Shown in pieces: positions 1-9,210 of a stretch of DNA of 64,000 bases; within the stretch, counting starts at the first letter, position 1, and every line of letters begins with the position of its first letter. Source of the DNA: CBDAMZ01 sp965197375 (GTDB taxonomy: Bacteria > Acidobacteriota > Vicinamibacteria > Vicinamibacterales > UBA8438); NCBI GenBank assembly GCA_965197375.1, contig CBDAMZ010000010.1, positions 310,001-374,000 of the forward strand, in the 5' to 3' direction. The translations under genes and the position numbers were made by a program. Under the pieces are notes generated by a model, which saw nothing but the letters and a program-made list of their open reading frames with translations, had not been told where the DNA came from and did no database searches.

Positions 1-816
1 CAGATACCCACCCGCGATTACTGCCGCATGGGCCGGTCCGAGCTGGACGAACGCCAGCAAGACGGCGGGTAGCGCAGCGATGATCGAACCGAGGTTCGGA
101 ATGAAGTTAAAGATGAAGGCGAGTAAGCCCCAAAGGAGAGCGAAGTCCAACCCCCACGCCCCCACCCAGACTCCAATGAGAATCCCGGTGGCAGCACTGA
201 TGGCCGACTTGACGACCAAGTAGCTCTGCACTTGTTCGGCCATGCGGCCGAGCTGACCGAAGTGCGAGCCCTCCTCACCAAACGCCGCGCGCAGCTTGGC
301 GCCGAACCCGGCCGCTTCGAACAAGATGAAGATGACCGTGAGAAGCACAAGGAAGGTGTTTGAAGCAAACGACACAACCGCACCGAGCGCATCTCCGACC
401 AAATCAAACAACCCGGACCCGGCAGGTAGCCACTCGAGCGAACGCCACGCATCGGTTGGCAACCCCAAGTCCGAACCGACCGCGAGTATGGAATTCGCGA
501 GTTCCTGAAGGCGTGCTTGGTACTGCGGCGAGACGCGGGTGAATTCGTTCGCCGACCGGCCGACGGCCAGCCCCAACAGGCTCATCACCGCCACGGCAGC
601 CAGCATCGTGCACAGAACCGCCAGCGCCCGCGGGACGCGCTTGCTCTGCAACCAGCTCATCAGCTGCACGCTGATGAGCGCCAGGAAGACCGCCACCAGA
701 AACGGCAGGACGAGTTGAGCTGCGGCCCGCAGGCCCGCCACGACGACGACAACACTCGCAGCCACCACGAGAACCCGCATGCCCTGATCGCCTAGTGGAC
801 GTCCGTCTGGAGTCAT
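1..816 (-). CDS. AI-2E family transporter (3' end off the window)
   Basis: Polytopic inner-membrane protein of the AI-2E/TqsA/PerM family, whose members export varied small solutes or act as antiporters; the substrate cannot be told from sequence. 272 codons are present, starting at ATG 816, and the frame is still open at base 1, so about 80-100 C-terminal residues are missing. N-terminal hydrophobic segments (VLVVAASVVVVVAGLRAA, LVLPFLVAVFLALISVQL) are followed by a soluble loop with SANEF and then the family hallmark FNFIPNLGSIIAALPA near the window edge. It begins 28 nt after egtD on the same strand and may be the last gene of an egtB-egtD-transporter operon, but a functional link to ergothioneine is speculation. 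Family assignment is firm, substrate unknown. Confidence 0.85.
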   Translation of the reverse strand, partial: MTPDGRPLGDQGMRVLVVAASVVVVVAGLRAAAQLVLPFLVAVFLALISVQLMSWLQSKRVPRALAVLCTMLAAVAVMSLLGLAVGRSANEFTRVSPQYQARLQELANSILAVGSDLGLPTDAWRSLEWLPAGSGLFDLVGDALGAVVSFASNTFLVLLTVIFILFEAAGFGAKLRAAFGEEGSHFGQLGRMAEQVQSYLVVKSAISAATGILIGVWVGAWGLDFALLWGLLAFIFNFIPNLGSIIAALPAVLLAFVQLGPAHAAVIAGGYL

Positions 817-844
817 GGCCGACCAATTCCTTGAACTGATGCCA

Positions 845-1822
845 TCACACGGACTCGAACAACGTCAGGGCAAACCGCGACTCCGGCTCCACCCACTGCT
901 CGCGACTGGCGAACCCAGCGACCTCCCCCATAACCACGATTTGGGCCGGTTCGTACTTGTACGAGCTCTCGGTAAAAATCTCCTCCCCTGCCTCAAAACG
1001 CACACAGCAGCCGGCACCGGTAATGCACACAGTCTGCTCAGCCAAACTCACGAGATAGGACTCGATGCGCGACGCCTCGGCGTTCCACAGCACGCGGTAC
1101 TCAAACTGCTCCAAGTCGAAATCAGCGGCCAGCTCACGGTTGAGACGGGCTAGTAGGTTCTTGTTGAACGCGGCAGTCACGCCAAGCGGGTCATCGTAAG
1201 CAAGCACTAGCTCTTGCGCCGGCTTGACGAGATCGGCGCCGAGCAGCAACCAGTCCCCAGCCCGAAGCCGCATCCGGATATCGCGCAGAAACCGATGCTC
1301 CTCCCCTAGATCCAGGTTGCCGATATTGGAGCCAAGAAACAGCACAATCGCCGGCGCGTTTCCTTGCGGATCGGCGAGGGCGGTCCGCAGCCCCTCCATG
1401 TAAGTCGCTTGATGCGCGAGCACGGTTGCTGACGCATGACGTGACAGCGTGCGCCTGGATAGCGCGAGCGCCGTGGGGGAGATGTCGACGAGGTGCGTCC
1501 GCGTAGACCGACCCTGCCGTTCGAGCGCGTCGACTAGCAGTGCAAGCTTTTCGCCGCTGCCTCCACCAAGCTCGATGATCGTAGCGGGGTCGCCAAGCCG
1601 AGAGACGATCGTGTCTCGCGCGCGCTCGAGTAGTATACGTTCGCCCCGTGTGACTTTGTACCAAGGAAGCTCGCAGATCGCTTCGAAGAGCTGGGAGCCA
1701 AGCGCGTCGTACAGATACTTCGACGCTAACTGTTTTGGCCGACGAGCCAGGCCCTCCGCGACTCCCCTGGCCAAACCGTCTGTGGTAGTCAAAATCAGCA
1801 TCTGCGCTGGCGACAACTTCAT
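845..1822 (-). CDS. egtD: L-histidine N-alpha-methyltransferase EgtD
   Basis: Cytosolic SAM-dependent enzyme that trimethylates histidine to hercynine, the first step of ergothioneine synthesis. The sequence carries the EgtD N-terminus KYLYDALGSQLFEAICELP, the SAM loop ELGGGSGEKL, and the domain pattern of the DUF2260/EgtD family (LFLGSNIGNLD, then LLLGADLVKP). Two starts are possible: ATG 1849, which overlaps the end of egtB by 22 nt, or ATG 1822, which lies 5 nt after the egtB stop. I prefer 1822 (325 residues, close to the roughly 320 of known EgtD), but neither has a strong ribosome binding site. Translational coupling to egtB is likely. Confidence 0.9.
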   Translation of the reverse strand: MKLSPAQMLILTTTDGLARGVAEGLARRPKQLASKYLYDALGSQLFEAICELPWYKVTRGERILLERARDTIVSRLGDPATIIELGGGSGEKLALLVDALERQGRSTRTHLVDISPTALALSRRTLSRHASATVLAHQATYMEGLRTALADPQGNAPAIVLFLGSNIGNLDLGEEHRFLRDIRMRLRAGDWLLLGADLVKPAQELVLAYDDPLGVTAAFNKNLLARLNRELAADFDLEQFEYRVLWNAEASRIESYLVSLAEQTVCITGAGCCVRFEAGEEIFTESSYKYEPAQIVVMGEVAGFASREQWVEPESRFALTLFESV

Positions 1823-1827
1823 CGAGC

Positions 1828-3177
1828 TCACTGAGCGTCCCGTGCGCATCGGAACGTAGCGTAGGCATAGGGATAGTTTGGCCGGAACCAGTTACGGAAG
1901 CTCCGGCGGATCAGATTCGTTCCGGTCGCCGACGATGCTCCCTTGACCACGTAATGGCCACCGTCGAAGAAGTCAGCAGAGTATTCCGGGTACGACGCCA
2001 TCGTTTTAAAACCGGGGAACCCGTCGAACACCGTCGACGTCCACTCCCAGCCGTTCCCCACAAGGTCCTGAATACCCCAAGCGCTCGCCCCGGCCTGATG
2101 CGAGCCGACGGGTACCGGATCGAATCGCCTGAGGCCGAAGTTCCCGTGCGTGTCATCTGGGACGGCGTCTCCCCAAGGATGCGGACGCTCGGTGCCCTCT
2201 GGTGTACCGTACGCCGCGCGATGAAATTCTGCCTCCGTCGGCAGCCGAAGGCCCTTCCAGCGAGCATAGGCCGAGGCCTCAGCGTGCGTCACATACACGG
2301 GCCAGCTCACCGGTAGGGAAATAAATTCGAACATGCCTCGCCAGAGCCAGCGCTCGTCCTGACGCTCCCAGAATATGGGGTGCTCGAGCCCAGCGATTGA
2401 TTTCTGCTCCCACGCGCTCGGCGACCACCACTCGGCCTTAGAATAGCCGCCTGCGTCGACGAACTCGAGATAGTCTTGGTTGGTCACATTGTGCGTGTCG
2501 ATCTCGAACGCCGTAACGTCAACCACCTGACAGGGGAATTCATTGTCCCACCCGAAACGGATCTCCTCGATGTCGGCACCGAGCGTCGCCCGGCCGGCGG
2601 GAATCCGCACCACGCACCGCTCGGGAACGGATCCAATAATGACCGGACTCACTCCCGCCGGCCGCCTCTTCCGGCCGACAGGAAAGCGATGCCACATATA
2701 TAGAAGCGTCTCTTGATGCATAACTTCGTGCTCCAACATTGTGAAGACGCCCTGCCCACGACACAACACCGGATTCTCTCCGCACTCAACCGTGGCCGAC
2801 TCGAGGGCATCGACGACAGCCTGATCCGCGGCGCGGGTGTAGACCTGAACGCTCGCCCGGTCAGGCCACCGGCTGATTATCGATTCGTCAGCAGCCTGCC
2901 GATCGGCAGGGTCGATACCGCGCGCGAACAGTGCCTCCAGATCGCTGTCAAGCCCAGGGTGCCCCAGCCCCTTCTTGAGGAAGCAATTCACGCTGAAGGC
3001 CGGAATGTGGCCTTCGTAGAAGACGACCGGGTGCCGCAGCGGGATCGGCCGCTCGTAGTATGTGCTCGGTTCAAGCAGGTCAAAGAGCGCCTGCGTACGC
3101 GCCCGGTTATCCCAATACGACTGAATGGCCTTTCGCCGATCAACGACGTGGCCGCTAGTCGATCGCACTGCATCCAT
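1828..3177 (-). CDS. egtB: Ergothioneine synthase EgtB (iron-dependent C-S bond-forming sulfoxide synthase)
   Basis: Non-haem iron enzyme joining hercynine to a cysteine-type thiol with O2 to give a sulfoxide. The N-terminal DinB-like half has the iron-ligand motif HxxxHxE (H150, H154, E156 from the chosen start) and an upstream His57 in FYEGHIPAF. The C-terminal half is a formylglycine-generating-enzyme fold (GNGWEWTSTVFDGFPGF, then KGASSATG and FRNWFRPNYPYAYATFRCAR at the end). The open frame extends to 3264, but ATG 3177 has a good Shine-Dalgarno (GAGGAG, six bases upstream), giving 449 residues. No egtA or egtC is adjacent, so the thiol donor may be free cysteine as in the Chloracidobacterium-type EgtB; that is inference. 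Confidence 0.9.
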   Translation of the reverse strand: MDAVRSTSGHVVDRRKAIQSYWDNRARTQALFDLLEPSTYYERPIPLRHPVVFYEGHIPAFSVNCFLKKGLGHPGLDSDLEALFARGIDPADRQAADESIISRWPDRASVQVYTRAADQAVVDALESATVECGENPVLCRGQGVFTMLEHEVMHQETLLYMWHRFPVGRKRRPAGVSPVIIGSVPERCVVRIPAGRATLGADIEEIRFGWDNEFPCQVVDVTAFEIDTHNVTNQDYLEFVDAGGYSKAEWWSPSAWEQKSIAGLEHPIFWERQDERWLWRGMFEFISLPVSWPVYVTHAEASAYARWKGLRLPTEAEFHRAAYGTPEGTERPHPWGDAVPDDTHGNFGLRRFDPVPVGSHQAGASAWGIQDLVGNGWEWTSTVFDGFPGFKTMASYPEYSADFFDGGHYVVKGASSATGTNLIRRSFRNWFRPNYPYAYATFRCARDAQ

Positions 3178-3317
3178 GCAGGCTCCTCTCTGACCGGTGG
3201 CGGTCCCCCACAAGAGATGAATCGCGTTCCCCAAGCATAGTACCAGGAAGACGGAACGTGTCAAAAAACTAGCGGCCGCTCGTGTGCTAGTCTGTAGCGG
3301 GAGGGGTTGCGCGCGAT

Positions 3318-3404
3318 GCGAAAGTGGCGGAACTGGCAGACGCGCCGGACTTAGGCTCCGGTAGCCGCAAGGCTATGGGGGTTCAAATCCCCCCTTTCGC
3401 ACCA
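3318..3404 (+). tRNA. tRNA-Leu(UAG)
   Basis: Complete class II cloverleaf. The acceptor stem GCGAAAG pairs with CTTTCGC, followed by discriminator A and an encoded CCA. The anticodon stem CCGGA/TCCGG holds the loop CTTAGGC with anticodon TAG at 3352-3354. The long variable arm TAGC-CGCAA-GGCTA is typical of leucine tRNA, and the T-arm has GGGGGTTCAAATCCCCC. It lies 90 nt before tig on the same strand and may share its transcript. Confidence 0.97.
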
Positions 3405-3493
3405 TCCGCACCAACCCCGTGCCGCGCGGGCCGCCGCCCCAATCCAACCGTTAAGCTCAAGCCCTCGCGCGACCGATATCGGGCCATGAAATC

Positions 3494-4792
3494 ATGAAGA
3501 CGGAGATAAAAGACCTCAGCGAAACACGCAAGCAGTTAGCAGTCGAAATCCCGAGTGCCGCCGTCGATAAGGCGATTGATCGGTGGTCGCGGCGCTACAG
3601 CCGCTCGGCCAAGCTACCCGGCTTCCGACCAGGCAAGGTGCCTCAGAAGCTTGTGCGCACACGATTTCTGGAACAAATCTTACGCGACGTTGCCAACGAC
3701 CTCATTCCACAGGCGGTCAACGACGCGCTGAGTGAACACGGCGTCCGGCCGGTCGGCAAACCAGCGATTCGAGACGTTTCGGTCAAAGAAGGACAACCGC
3801 TAACATTTACGGCCGCGTTTGAAATGGTACCGCCAGTCGACCCTGGAAACTACGACGGGTTCACACTCCGCCGCAGGCCCATCGACATCGGAGAGGACGC
3901 CATCAATGAAGCGCTGGAGCAAGTCCGCCAGGGTGCGGCCCACACGCAGCCGGTCGAAGGGCGGCCGACAGGACCCGGCGACACAGTCACACTTGACCTC
4001 GAACGTCGCACGATCAGGCAGCCGGCAGCAAAGACGACCCCTAAGTCGCCCGGGCATCACGAAAACGTCACGGTCGAGATCGGCAACGCTGCCAATCCTC
4101 CTGGTTTCGATCAACACGTACTGGGTCTGACACTGGGCACGCGGCACGAGTTCACGCTGACTTATCCGGACGGATACGAAATCAAAGAGCTCGCGGGGGC
4201 CGAGGTGGCCTACTCCATCGTCGTTAAAGGCATCCACGAGCGGGTGGTGCCAGCACTCGACGATGAGTTCGCCAGAGGCGTGGGGGAATACGGCACGCTC
4301 ACCGAACTCCGAGAGCGGGTCAGTTCGGACCTCACACGCCAGGCGGAGCGCGACGCCGACCTCGAGATGCGAGATGATCTCCTTAAGCAGCTAGCATCGC
4401 GGGTTGCCGTCGAAGTACCGGAGGCGTTGGTTAGCGCAGATATCGATCGGCGGGTTGGGCAGCTCGCCCGACACCTGATCGGCCAGCGGATCGACCCCCG
4501 CCGCGCAAATGTCGATTGGGACGCATTTCGTGACGAGCAGCGTTCGGCGGCCACCGACGCCGTGCGCGGCACGCTGGTTCTCGATGAAATCGCTCGGCGG
4601 GAGGAACTCGAGGTTACCGAGCAAGACCTGGAACGGGAAATTGTGCGCCAGGCCGAGCACAGCGGTCGCACGTCATCGGCCGTGCGTGCGTTGGTTGAAA
4701 AGGAGGGTGACATCGGCGTGTTGACTACAGGCCTGCGCCGGGAGAAGGCAATTGACTTCCTGTTGGCGCGTGCTACTATCGTGGCCGTTTGA
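3494..4792 (+). CDS. tig: Trigger factor, ribosome-bound chaperone and peptidyl-prolyl isomerase
   Basis: Folds nascent chains at the ribosome exit tunnel. At 432 residues it has the usual length. The ribosome-docking loop GFRPGKVP is at residues 43-50, the FKBP-like PPIase domain spans about 155-240 (RPTGPGDTVTLDLE to GAEVAYSIVVKGI), and the helical C-terminal chaperone arms follow. The start is ATG 3494. A four-codon micro-frame (ATG AAA TCA TGA, 3486-3497) overlaps it, and there is no clear Shine-Dalgarno, so initiation may be unusual. It heads the run tig-clpP-clpX-lon, a widely conserved order. Confidence 0.97.
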   Translation: MKTEIKDLSETRKQLAVEIPSAAVDKAIDRWSRRYSRSAKLPGFRPGKVPQKLVRTRFLEQILRDVANDLIPQAVNDALSEHGVRPVGKPAIRDVSVKEGQPLTFTAAFEMVPPVDPGNYDGFTLRRRPIDIGEDAINEALEQVRQGAAHTQPVEGRPTGPGDTVTLDLERRTIRQPAAKTTPKSPGHHENVTVEIGNAANPPGFDQHVLGLTLGTRHEFTLTYPDGYEIKELAGAEVAYSIVVKGIHERVVPALDDEFARGVGEYGTLTELRERVSSDLTRQAERDADLEMRDDLLKQLASRVAVEVPEALVSADIDRRVGQLARHLIGQRIDPRRANVDWDAFRDEQRSAATDAVRGTLVLDEIARREELEVTEQDLEREIVRQAEHSGRTSSAVRALVEKEGDIGVLTTGLRREKAIDFLLARATIVAV

Positions 4793-4846
4793 GTACCAGC
4801 TCGCCTCTTGCCCACCGGTGTTCCCCATTGTCGCGTGTGGGTCATC

Positions 4847-5458
4847 ATGTCTAGATCACAGCTGCAATTGATCCCGATGGTGGTCGAGCAGACCAACCGG
4901 GGAGAGCGCGCCTACGACATCTATTCGCGCCTGCTGAAGGACAGCATTATTTTTATTGGAGCTCCCGTCGACGACGGGTTGGCCAACTTGGTGATCGCGC
5001 AGATGCTGTTTCTCGAGGCCGACGATCCCGATCGTGACATCCTGCTCTACATCAATAGCCCCGGCGGGTCAATCTCGGCCGGCTTCGCGATCTACGACAC
5101 GATACAGTTCATCAAGCCTGACGTCCAAACCTACTGCATAGGACAGGCCGCCTCCATGGCGGCTGTGCTCCTGGCAGCCGGGACCAAGGGCAAGCGTTTC
5201 TCGCTCCCCAACTCGCGCATAATCATTCATCAGCCCCTGATGACGGGCCTCGGTGGCCAGGCAACAGACATCGACATCCACGCCAGAGAGATCCTCCGGA
5301 TGCGAGCGCGCTTGAACGAGATCCTCTCGGAGCAGACGGGACAGACGCTTAAGCGTGTCACGGATGATACAGAGCGGGATTACATCATGAGCGCCGACCA
5401 GAGTCGTGAATACGGTATCATTGACGAGGTAATCCGGAAGCGGGGCGAGCCGACGTAG
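4847..5458 (+). CDS. clpP: ATP-dependent Clp protease proteolytic subunit ClpP
   Basis: Self-compartmentalised serine peptidase that partners ClpX, encoded 32 nt downstream. From ATG 4847 the protein has 203 residues beginning MSRSQLQLIPMVVEQ, matching the family; an in-frame TTG at 4808 would add 13 atypical residues. The catalytic triad is visible: Ser in GQAASMAAVL (residue 103), His in IIIHQP (128) and Asp in the TERD motif (178). The oxyanion-region signature LYINSPGGSISAG is intact. Compared with E. coli there is one extra residue in the loop after the catalytic His. Confidence 0.97.
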   Translation: MSRSQLQLIPMVVEQTNRGERAYDIYSRLLKDSIIFIGAPVDDGLANLVIAQMLFLEADDPDRDILLYINSPGGSISAGFAIYDTIQFIKPDVQTYCIGQAASMAAVLLAAGTKGKRFSLPNSRIIIHQPLMTGLGGQATDIDIHAREILRMRARLNEILSEQTGQTLKRVTDDTERDYIMSADQSREYGIIDEVIRKRGEPT

Positions 5459-5490
5459 AGTGGAACCGTTGGGCCGCCGATACCCGTGCC

Positions 5491-6738
5491 ATGGTCAAAA
5501 AGGACAACGACGGCGAAGTGCTCCGGTGTTCGTTCTGCAACAAAGATCAGAACGACGTCCGTAGGTTGATCGCCGGCCCCACCGTTTTCATCTGCGATGA
5601 GTGTGTCGAGGTCTGCAACGACATCGTCACGGACGACAACCGGTTCGAGAACAAGGGCCTGCGCTCGACGCTACCGGTCCCGGAGGAGATCAAGAAGTTC
5701 CTGGACCGGTACGTCATTGGCCAAGAGCAGACGAAGAAAAAGCTCGCCGTGGCAGTCTACAACCACTACAAGCGGGTCGAGATCCAGAAACGGTCGAAGA
5801 AACGTCACGAAACCGAGCTTACCAAATCAAACATCCTCCTGATCGGACCGACTGGAACCGGCAAGACGCTGCTGGCCCAAACACTCGCGCGCCTCCTCTC
5901 TGTACCCTGTACGATCGTCGATGCCACGACCCTGACCGAGGCTGGCTATGTCGGCGAGGACGTCGAGAACATCATCCTCAAGCTGCTTCAGGCCGCTGGC
6001 GGGGACATCGAAAAGTGCCAGCAGGGCATCATCTACATCGACGAGATCGATAAAATCTGCCGCAAGGACGAAAATCCTTCAATCACGCGTGACGTGTCTG
6101 GCGAAGGAGTACAGCAGGCCCTACTTAAGATCCTGGAGGGAACAGTCGCCAACGTGCCGCCGCAGGGCGGCCGGAAGCATCCCCATCAGGAATTTTTCCA
6201 GATCGATACGTCGAACGTGTTGTTTATTTGCGGTGGCACCTTCATTGGGCTCGACAAGAACATCCAGCGGCGCCGGGGCAAAAGGACGCTCGGGTTTCGG
6301 GCCGACATCCGCTCGCCTAATCAGATGACCGTCGGGACGCTGTTGGAACATGTCGAACCGGAGGACCTGGTTAAATACGGCCTCATTCCAGAGTTCGTCG
6401 GTCGGCTCCCAGTTGTCGGCACACTGCACGAGCTCGACAAGGCCGCCCTTGTCAAGATTCTGACCGCGCCGCGCAACGCTATCACGTGCCAGTATCAGAG
6501 GCTGTTCGAGTACGAGGGCACGAAACTGCGCTTCACGGATGACGCGCTCGAGGCGATCGCCGAATCGGCCCTGGAACGAAAGATCGGTGCGCGCGGTTTG
6601 CGTATGATCATCGAAGACCTCATGCTAGACCTTATGTATTCGCTGCCAGGGCAGAAGAGAGTCGCCGAGGTGGTGATCACGCGCGAGGCTGTACTAACGA
6701 AAAACGCGGCTATCCCCCTCATCGAGAAGGCCGGATGA
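5491..6738 (+). CDS. clpX: ATP-dependent Clp protease ATP-binding subunit ClpX
   Basis: AAA+ unfoldase that recognises tagged substrates and feeds them to ClpP. 415 residues, usual length. A C4 zinc-binding domain (C13, C16, C35, C38) is followed by Walker A GPTGTGKT (119-126), the pore loop GYVG (152-155), Walker B IYIDEID (181-187), and the RKH loop in GGRKHPHQEF. The ClpP-docking IGF tripeptide of E. coli is LGF here (KRTLGFRAD), a conservative change. The sensor region GLIPEFVGRLP is intact. It sits between clpP and lon and is very probably co-transcribed with both. Confidence 0.97.
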   Translation: MVKKDNDGEVLRCSFCNKDQNDVRRLIAGPTVFICDECVEVCNDIVTDDNRFENKGLRSTLPVPEEIKKFLDRYVIGQEQTKKKLAVAVYNHYKRVEIQKRSKKRHETELTKSNILLIGPTGTGKTLLAQTLARLLSVPCTIVDATTLTEAGYVGEDVENIILKLLQAAGGDIEKCQQGIIYIDEIDKICRKDENPSITRDVSGEGVQQALLKILEGTVANVPPQGGRKHPHQEFFQIDTSNVLFICGGTFIGLDKNIQRRRGKRTLGFRADIRSPNQMTVGTLLEHVEPEDLVKYGLIPEFVGRLPVVGTLHELDKAALVKILTAPRNAITCQYQRLFEYEGTKLRFTDDALEAIAESALERKIGARGLRMIIEDLMLDLMYSLPGQKRVAEVVITREAVLTKNAAIPLIEKAG

Positions 6739-6760
6739 AACTGGTCGATTGCTGAACCGC

Positions 6761-9151
6761 ATGGAAGTCTACGAAACTCTCCCGATCGTCCCGCTGCGAG
6801 ATGTCGTCGTGTTCCCGCACGTGATGATGCCGTTCGTCATCGGTCGACCATCATCTACGCGGGCACTCGACCATGCGCTCATGAAGGACAAGCGGATCTT
6901 CCTGGCTGCCCAGAAGGACGCGGCCAACGACGACCCGAGTCAGAATGACATCTACGCGATGGGCTGTATCGCCACCATCGTGCAGAGCCTGAAACTTCCG
7001 GACGGTAACGTGAAAGTACTGGTCGAGGGTGTAGACCGCGCACGAACCGTCGAGTGGAAAGAGGACAAGGGGTTCTACAGAGTCGTAGCCAAGACAGTTA
7101 AAAAGCCGACCGAGACAAGCCCGGACGTCGAGAACGCCATGAGCAAGGTGGTCGCGTTGTTCGAACAGTACGTCAAGTCGTCGGACAGCTTACATTACGA
7201 CGCCATGACTGAGGTGGTGCGCGTCGATGACCCAAGCAGGCTTAGCGACACGATCGCAGCGAGCCTCGTCGTCGGTGTCGAGGAGAAGCAAAACCTGCTG
7301 GAAATGATCTCCCCACTGGAGCGGCTCGTGCGGATCGCCAGTATTCTCGAGACTGAGGTTGACAAACTCCAGGTCGACCGCCGGATTCAGTCTCGCGTGA
7401 AGAAGCAGATGGAAAAGGCACAGAAGGAGTACTACCTCAACGAGAAAATGAGGGCGATCCAGAAGGAGCTGGGCCGTAAGGAAGACCGAGGAAACGAGGT
7501 CGATGAACTCCGAAAGAAGGTCGAAGAAAGTAAGATGCCTCGCGACGTCGAGGAGAAAGCTACACAAGAGCTCAAGCGCTTCGAGTCGATGCCGCCGATG
7601 TCGGCCGAGGCGACCGTCTCGCGTAACTACCTCGACTGGCTCATCGCCGTCCCCTGGTACGAGAAGACCCGAGAAAACCGCGACCTCGAGCGGGCCGAGC
7701 GCATCCTCCACGGCGACCACTACGGCCTGAAGAAGATTAAGGATCGGATCCTGGAGTTCTTGGCAGTTCGTACGCTCGTGCGCAAGCCTCGGGCCACGAT
7801 CCTGACCTTCACGGGCGCACCTGGCGTCGGGAAAACCTCGCTAGCCAAGTCGATTGCCAGAGCAACCAACCGCAAGTTCGTGCGGTTATCGTTGGGTGGA
7901 GTGAGGGACGAGGCAGAGATCCGCGGCCACCGGCGAACGTATATCGGCGCCTTTCCCGGTCAGATCATCCAAATGATGAAGAAGGCCGGAACGCTTAATC
8001 CGGTGTTCCTCCTCGACGAGGTGGACAAGATGTCGATGGATTTTCGCGGAGATCCATCGGCGGCGCTCCTCGAGGTGCTAGACCCAGAGCAGAACAACGC
8101 ATTTCTCGACCACTACCTCGATACCGAGTTCGACCTGTCGCGCGTGATGTTCATCTGCACGGCCAATGTGCTACACACTATCCCGCCAGCGCTGCGAGAT
8201 CGCATGGAAGTCCTGCAACTCGCCGGCTACACCGAAACCGAGAAAATCGAGATCGCCAAGCGGTTCCTCCTGGCCAAGACGTTGAAGGCAACTGGCCTCA
8301 CGAAGAAGAACGCAACCTTCCACACCGACGCCTATGAGGCCATCATCCGCCATCACACCAGAGAAGCTGGTGTCCGAAATCTCGAGCGTGAAATCGCGTC
8401 GATTTGTCGAAAGATTGCCCGTAAGGTAGTGGTTGAGGGCAAAGACTTCACGGACGAGATCAACGGTAAGAAGGTAGAAGATTATTTGGGCGTTCCGAAG
8501 TACCGCCCAGCACTCGCCGAAGAGCGTAACGAGATCGGAATCGCTACCGGGCTTGCCTGGACCGAAGCGGGTGGCGAACTCTTGCTGACCGAGTCGACGT
8601 TCATGCCAGGTAAAGGTCGGCTCACGCTAACCGGAAAACTTGGCGACGTCATGCAGGAGTCGGCACGGGCAGCAATGAGCTACGTGCGAACCAGGGCGGA
8701 AGCGTTCGGGATCCCGAAGGAGTTCAATCGGTCGACCGACGTCCACGTCCATGTGCCGGAGGGAGCTATCCCCAAGGACGGGCCGTCGGCTGGGATCACC
8801 ATCGCAACCGCCTTGGTGTCAACGCTGGCTCGGATCCCAACGCGGCGTGACGTCGCGATGACAGGTGAAATCACGTTGCGGGGCAAAGTACTACCCGTCG
8901 GTGGGGTTAAGGAGAAGGTCCTGGCCGCGCACCGGGCCGATCTGAAGACGATCATCCTCCCCAAGGACAACGCAAAGGACCTAGCGGACATCCCAAAGGA
9001 CGTCCTCGACGCGCTCGATTTGTGCATGGTCGACACAATGGACGAGGTGCTGAAGATCGCGCTGGCCGAGCCGCTTTGCTCCACGCTCCCATCACCACTG
9101 GACAAGTCCGCGGCGCAACCCGTCGCTCCAGACGAACAGACCACCCACTGA
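6761..9151 (+). CDS. lon: Lon protease (ATP-dependent Ser-Lys protease)
   Basis: Cytosolic quality-control protease. From ATG 6761 it has 796 residues, starting MEVYETLPIVPLRDVVVFP as in most homologues; an in-frame TTG at 6749 would add four. Order: N-terminal substrate-binding LON domain to about residue 200, coiled coil, AAA+ module with Walker A GAPGVGKT (352-359) and Walker B FLLDEVDK, and a C-terminal peptidase domain with the Ser-Lys dyad (Ser676 in PKDGPSAG, Lys719 in GGVKEKVLAAH). The last 25 residues, rich in Pro, Ser and Gln, are a non-conserved tail. It follows clpX by 22 nt. Confidence 0.97.
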   Translation: MEVYETLPIVPLRDVVVFPHVMMPFVIGRPSSTRALDHALMKDKRIFLAAQKDAANDDPSQNDIYAMGCIATIVQSLKLPDGNVKVLVEGVDRARTVEWKEDKGFYRVVAKTVKKPTETSPDVENAMSKVVALFEQYVKSSDSLHYDAMTEVVRVDDPSRLSDTIAASLVVGVEEKQNLLEMISPLERLVRIASILETEVDKLQVDRRIQSRVKKQMEKAQKEYYLNEKMRAIQKELGRKEDRGNEVDELRKKVEESKMPRDVEEKATQELKRFESMPPMSAEATVSRNYLDWLIAVPWYEKTRENRDLERAERILHGDHYGLKKIKDRILEFLAVRTLVRKPRATILTFTGAPGVGKTSLAKSIARATNRKFVRLSLGGVRDEAEIRGHRRTYIGAFPGQIIQMMKKAGTLNPVFLLDEVDKMSMDFRGDPSAALLEVLDPEQNNAFLDHYLDTEFDLSRVMFICTANVLHTIPPALRDRMEVLQLAGYTETEKIEIAKRFLLAKTLKATGLTKKNATFHTDAYEAIIRHHTREAGVRNLEREIASICRKIARKVVVEGKDFTDEINGKKVEDYLGVPKYRPALAEERNEIGIATGLAWTEAGGELLLTESTFMPGKGRLTLTGKLGDVMQESARAAMSYVRTRAEAFGIPKEFNRSTDVHVHVPEGAIPKDGPSAGITIATALVSTLARIPTRRDVAMTGEITLRGKVLPVGGVKEKVLAAHRADLKTIILPKDNAKDLADIPKDVLDALDLCMVDTMDEVLKIALAEPLCSTLPSPLDKSAAQPVAPDEQTTH

Positions 9152-9210
9152 CTCTTCGATTTGTTGATTGAACTCGCCCACGGCAGGCCGGTCGCTCGGC
9201 GAGACTCCCC

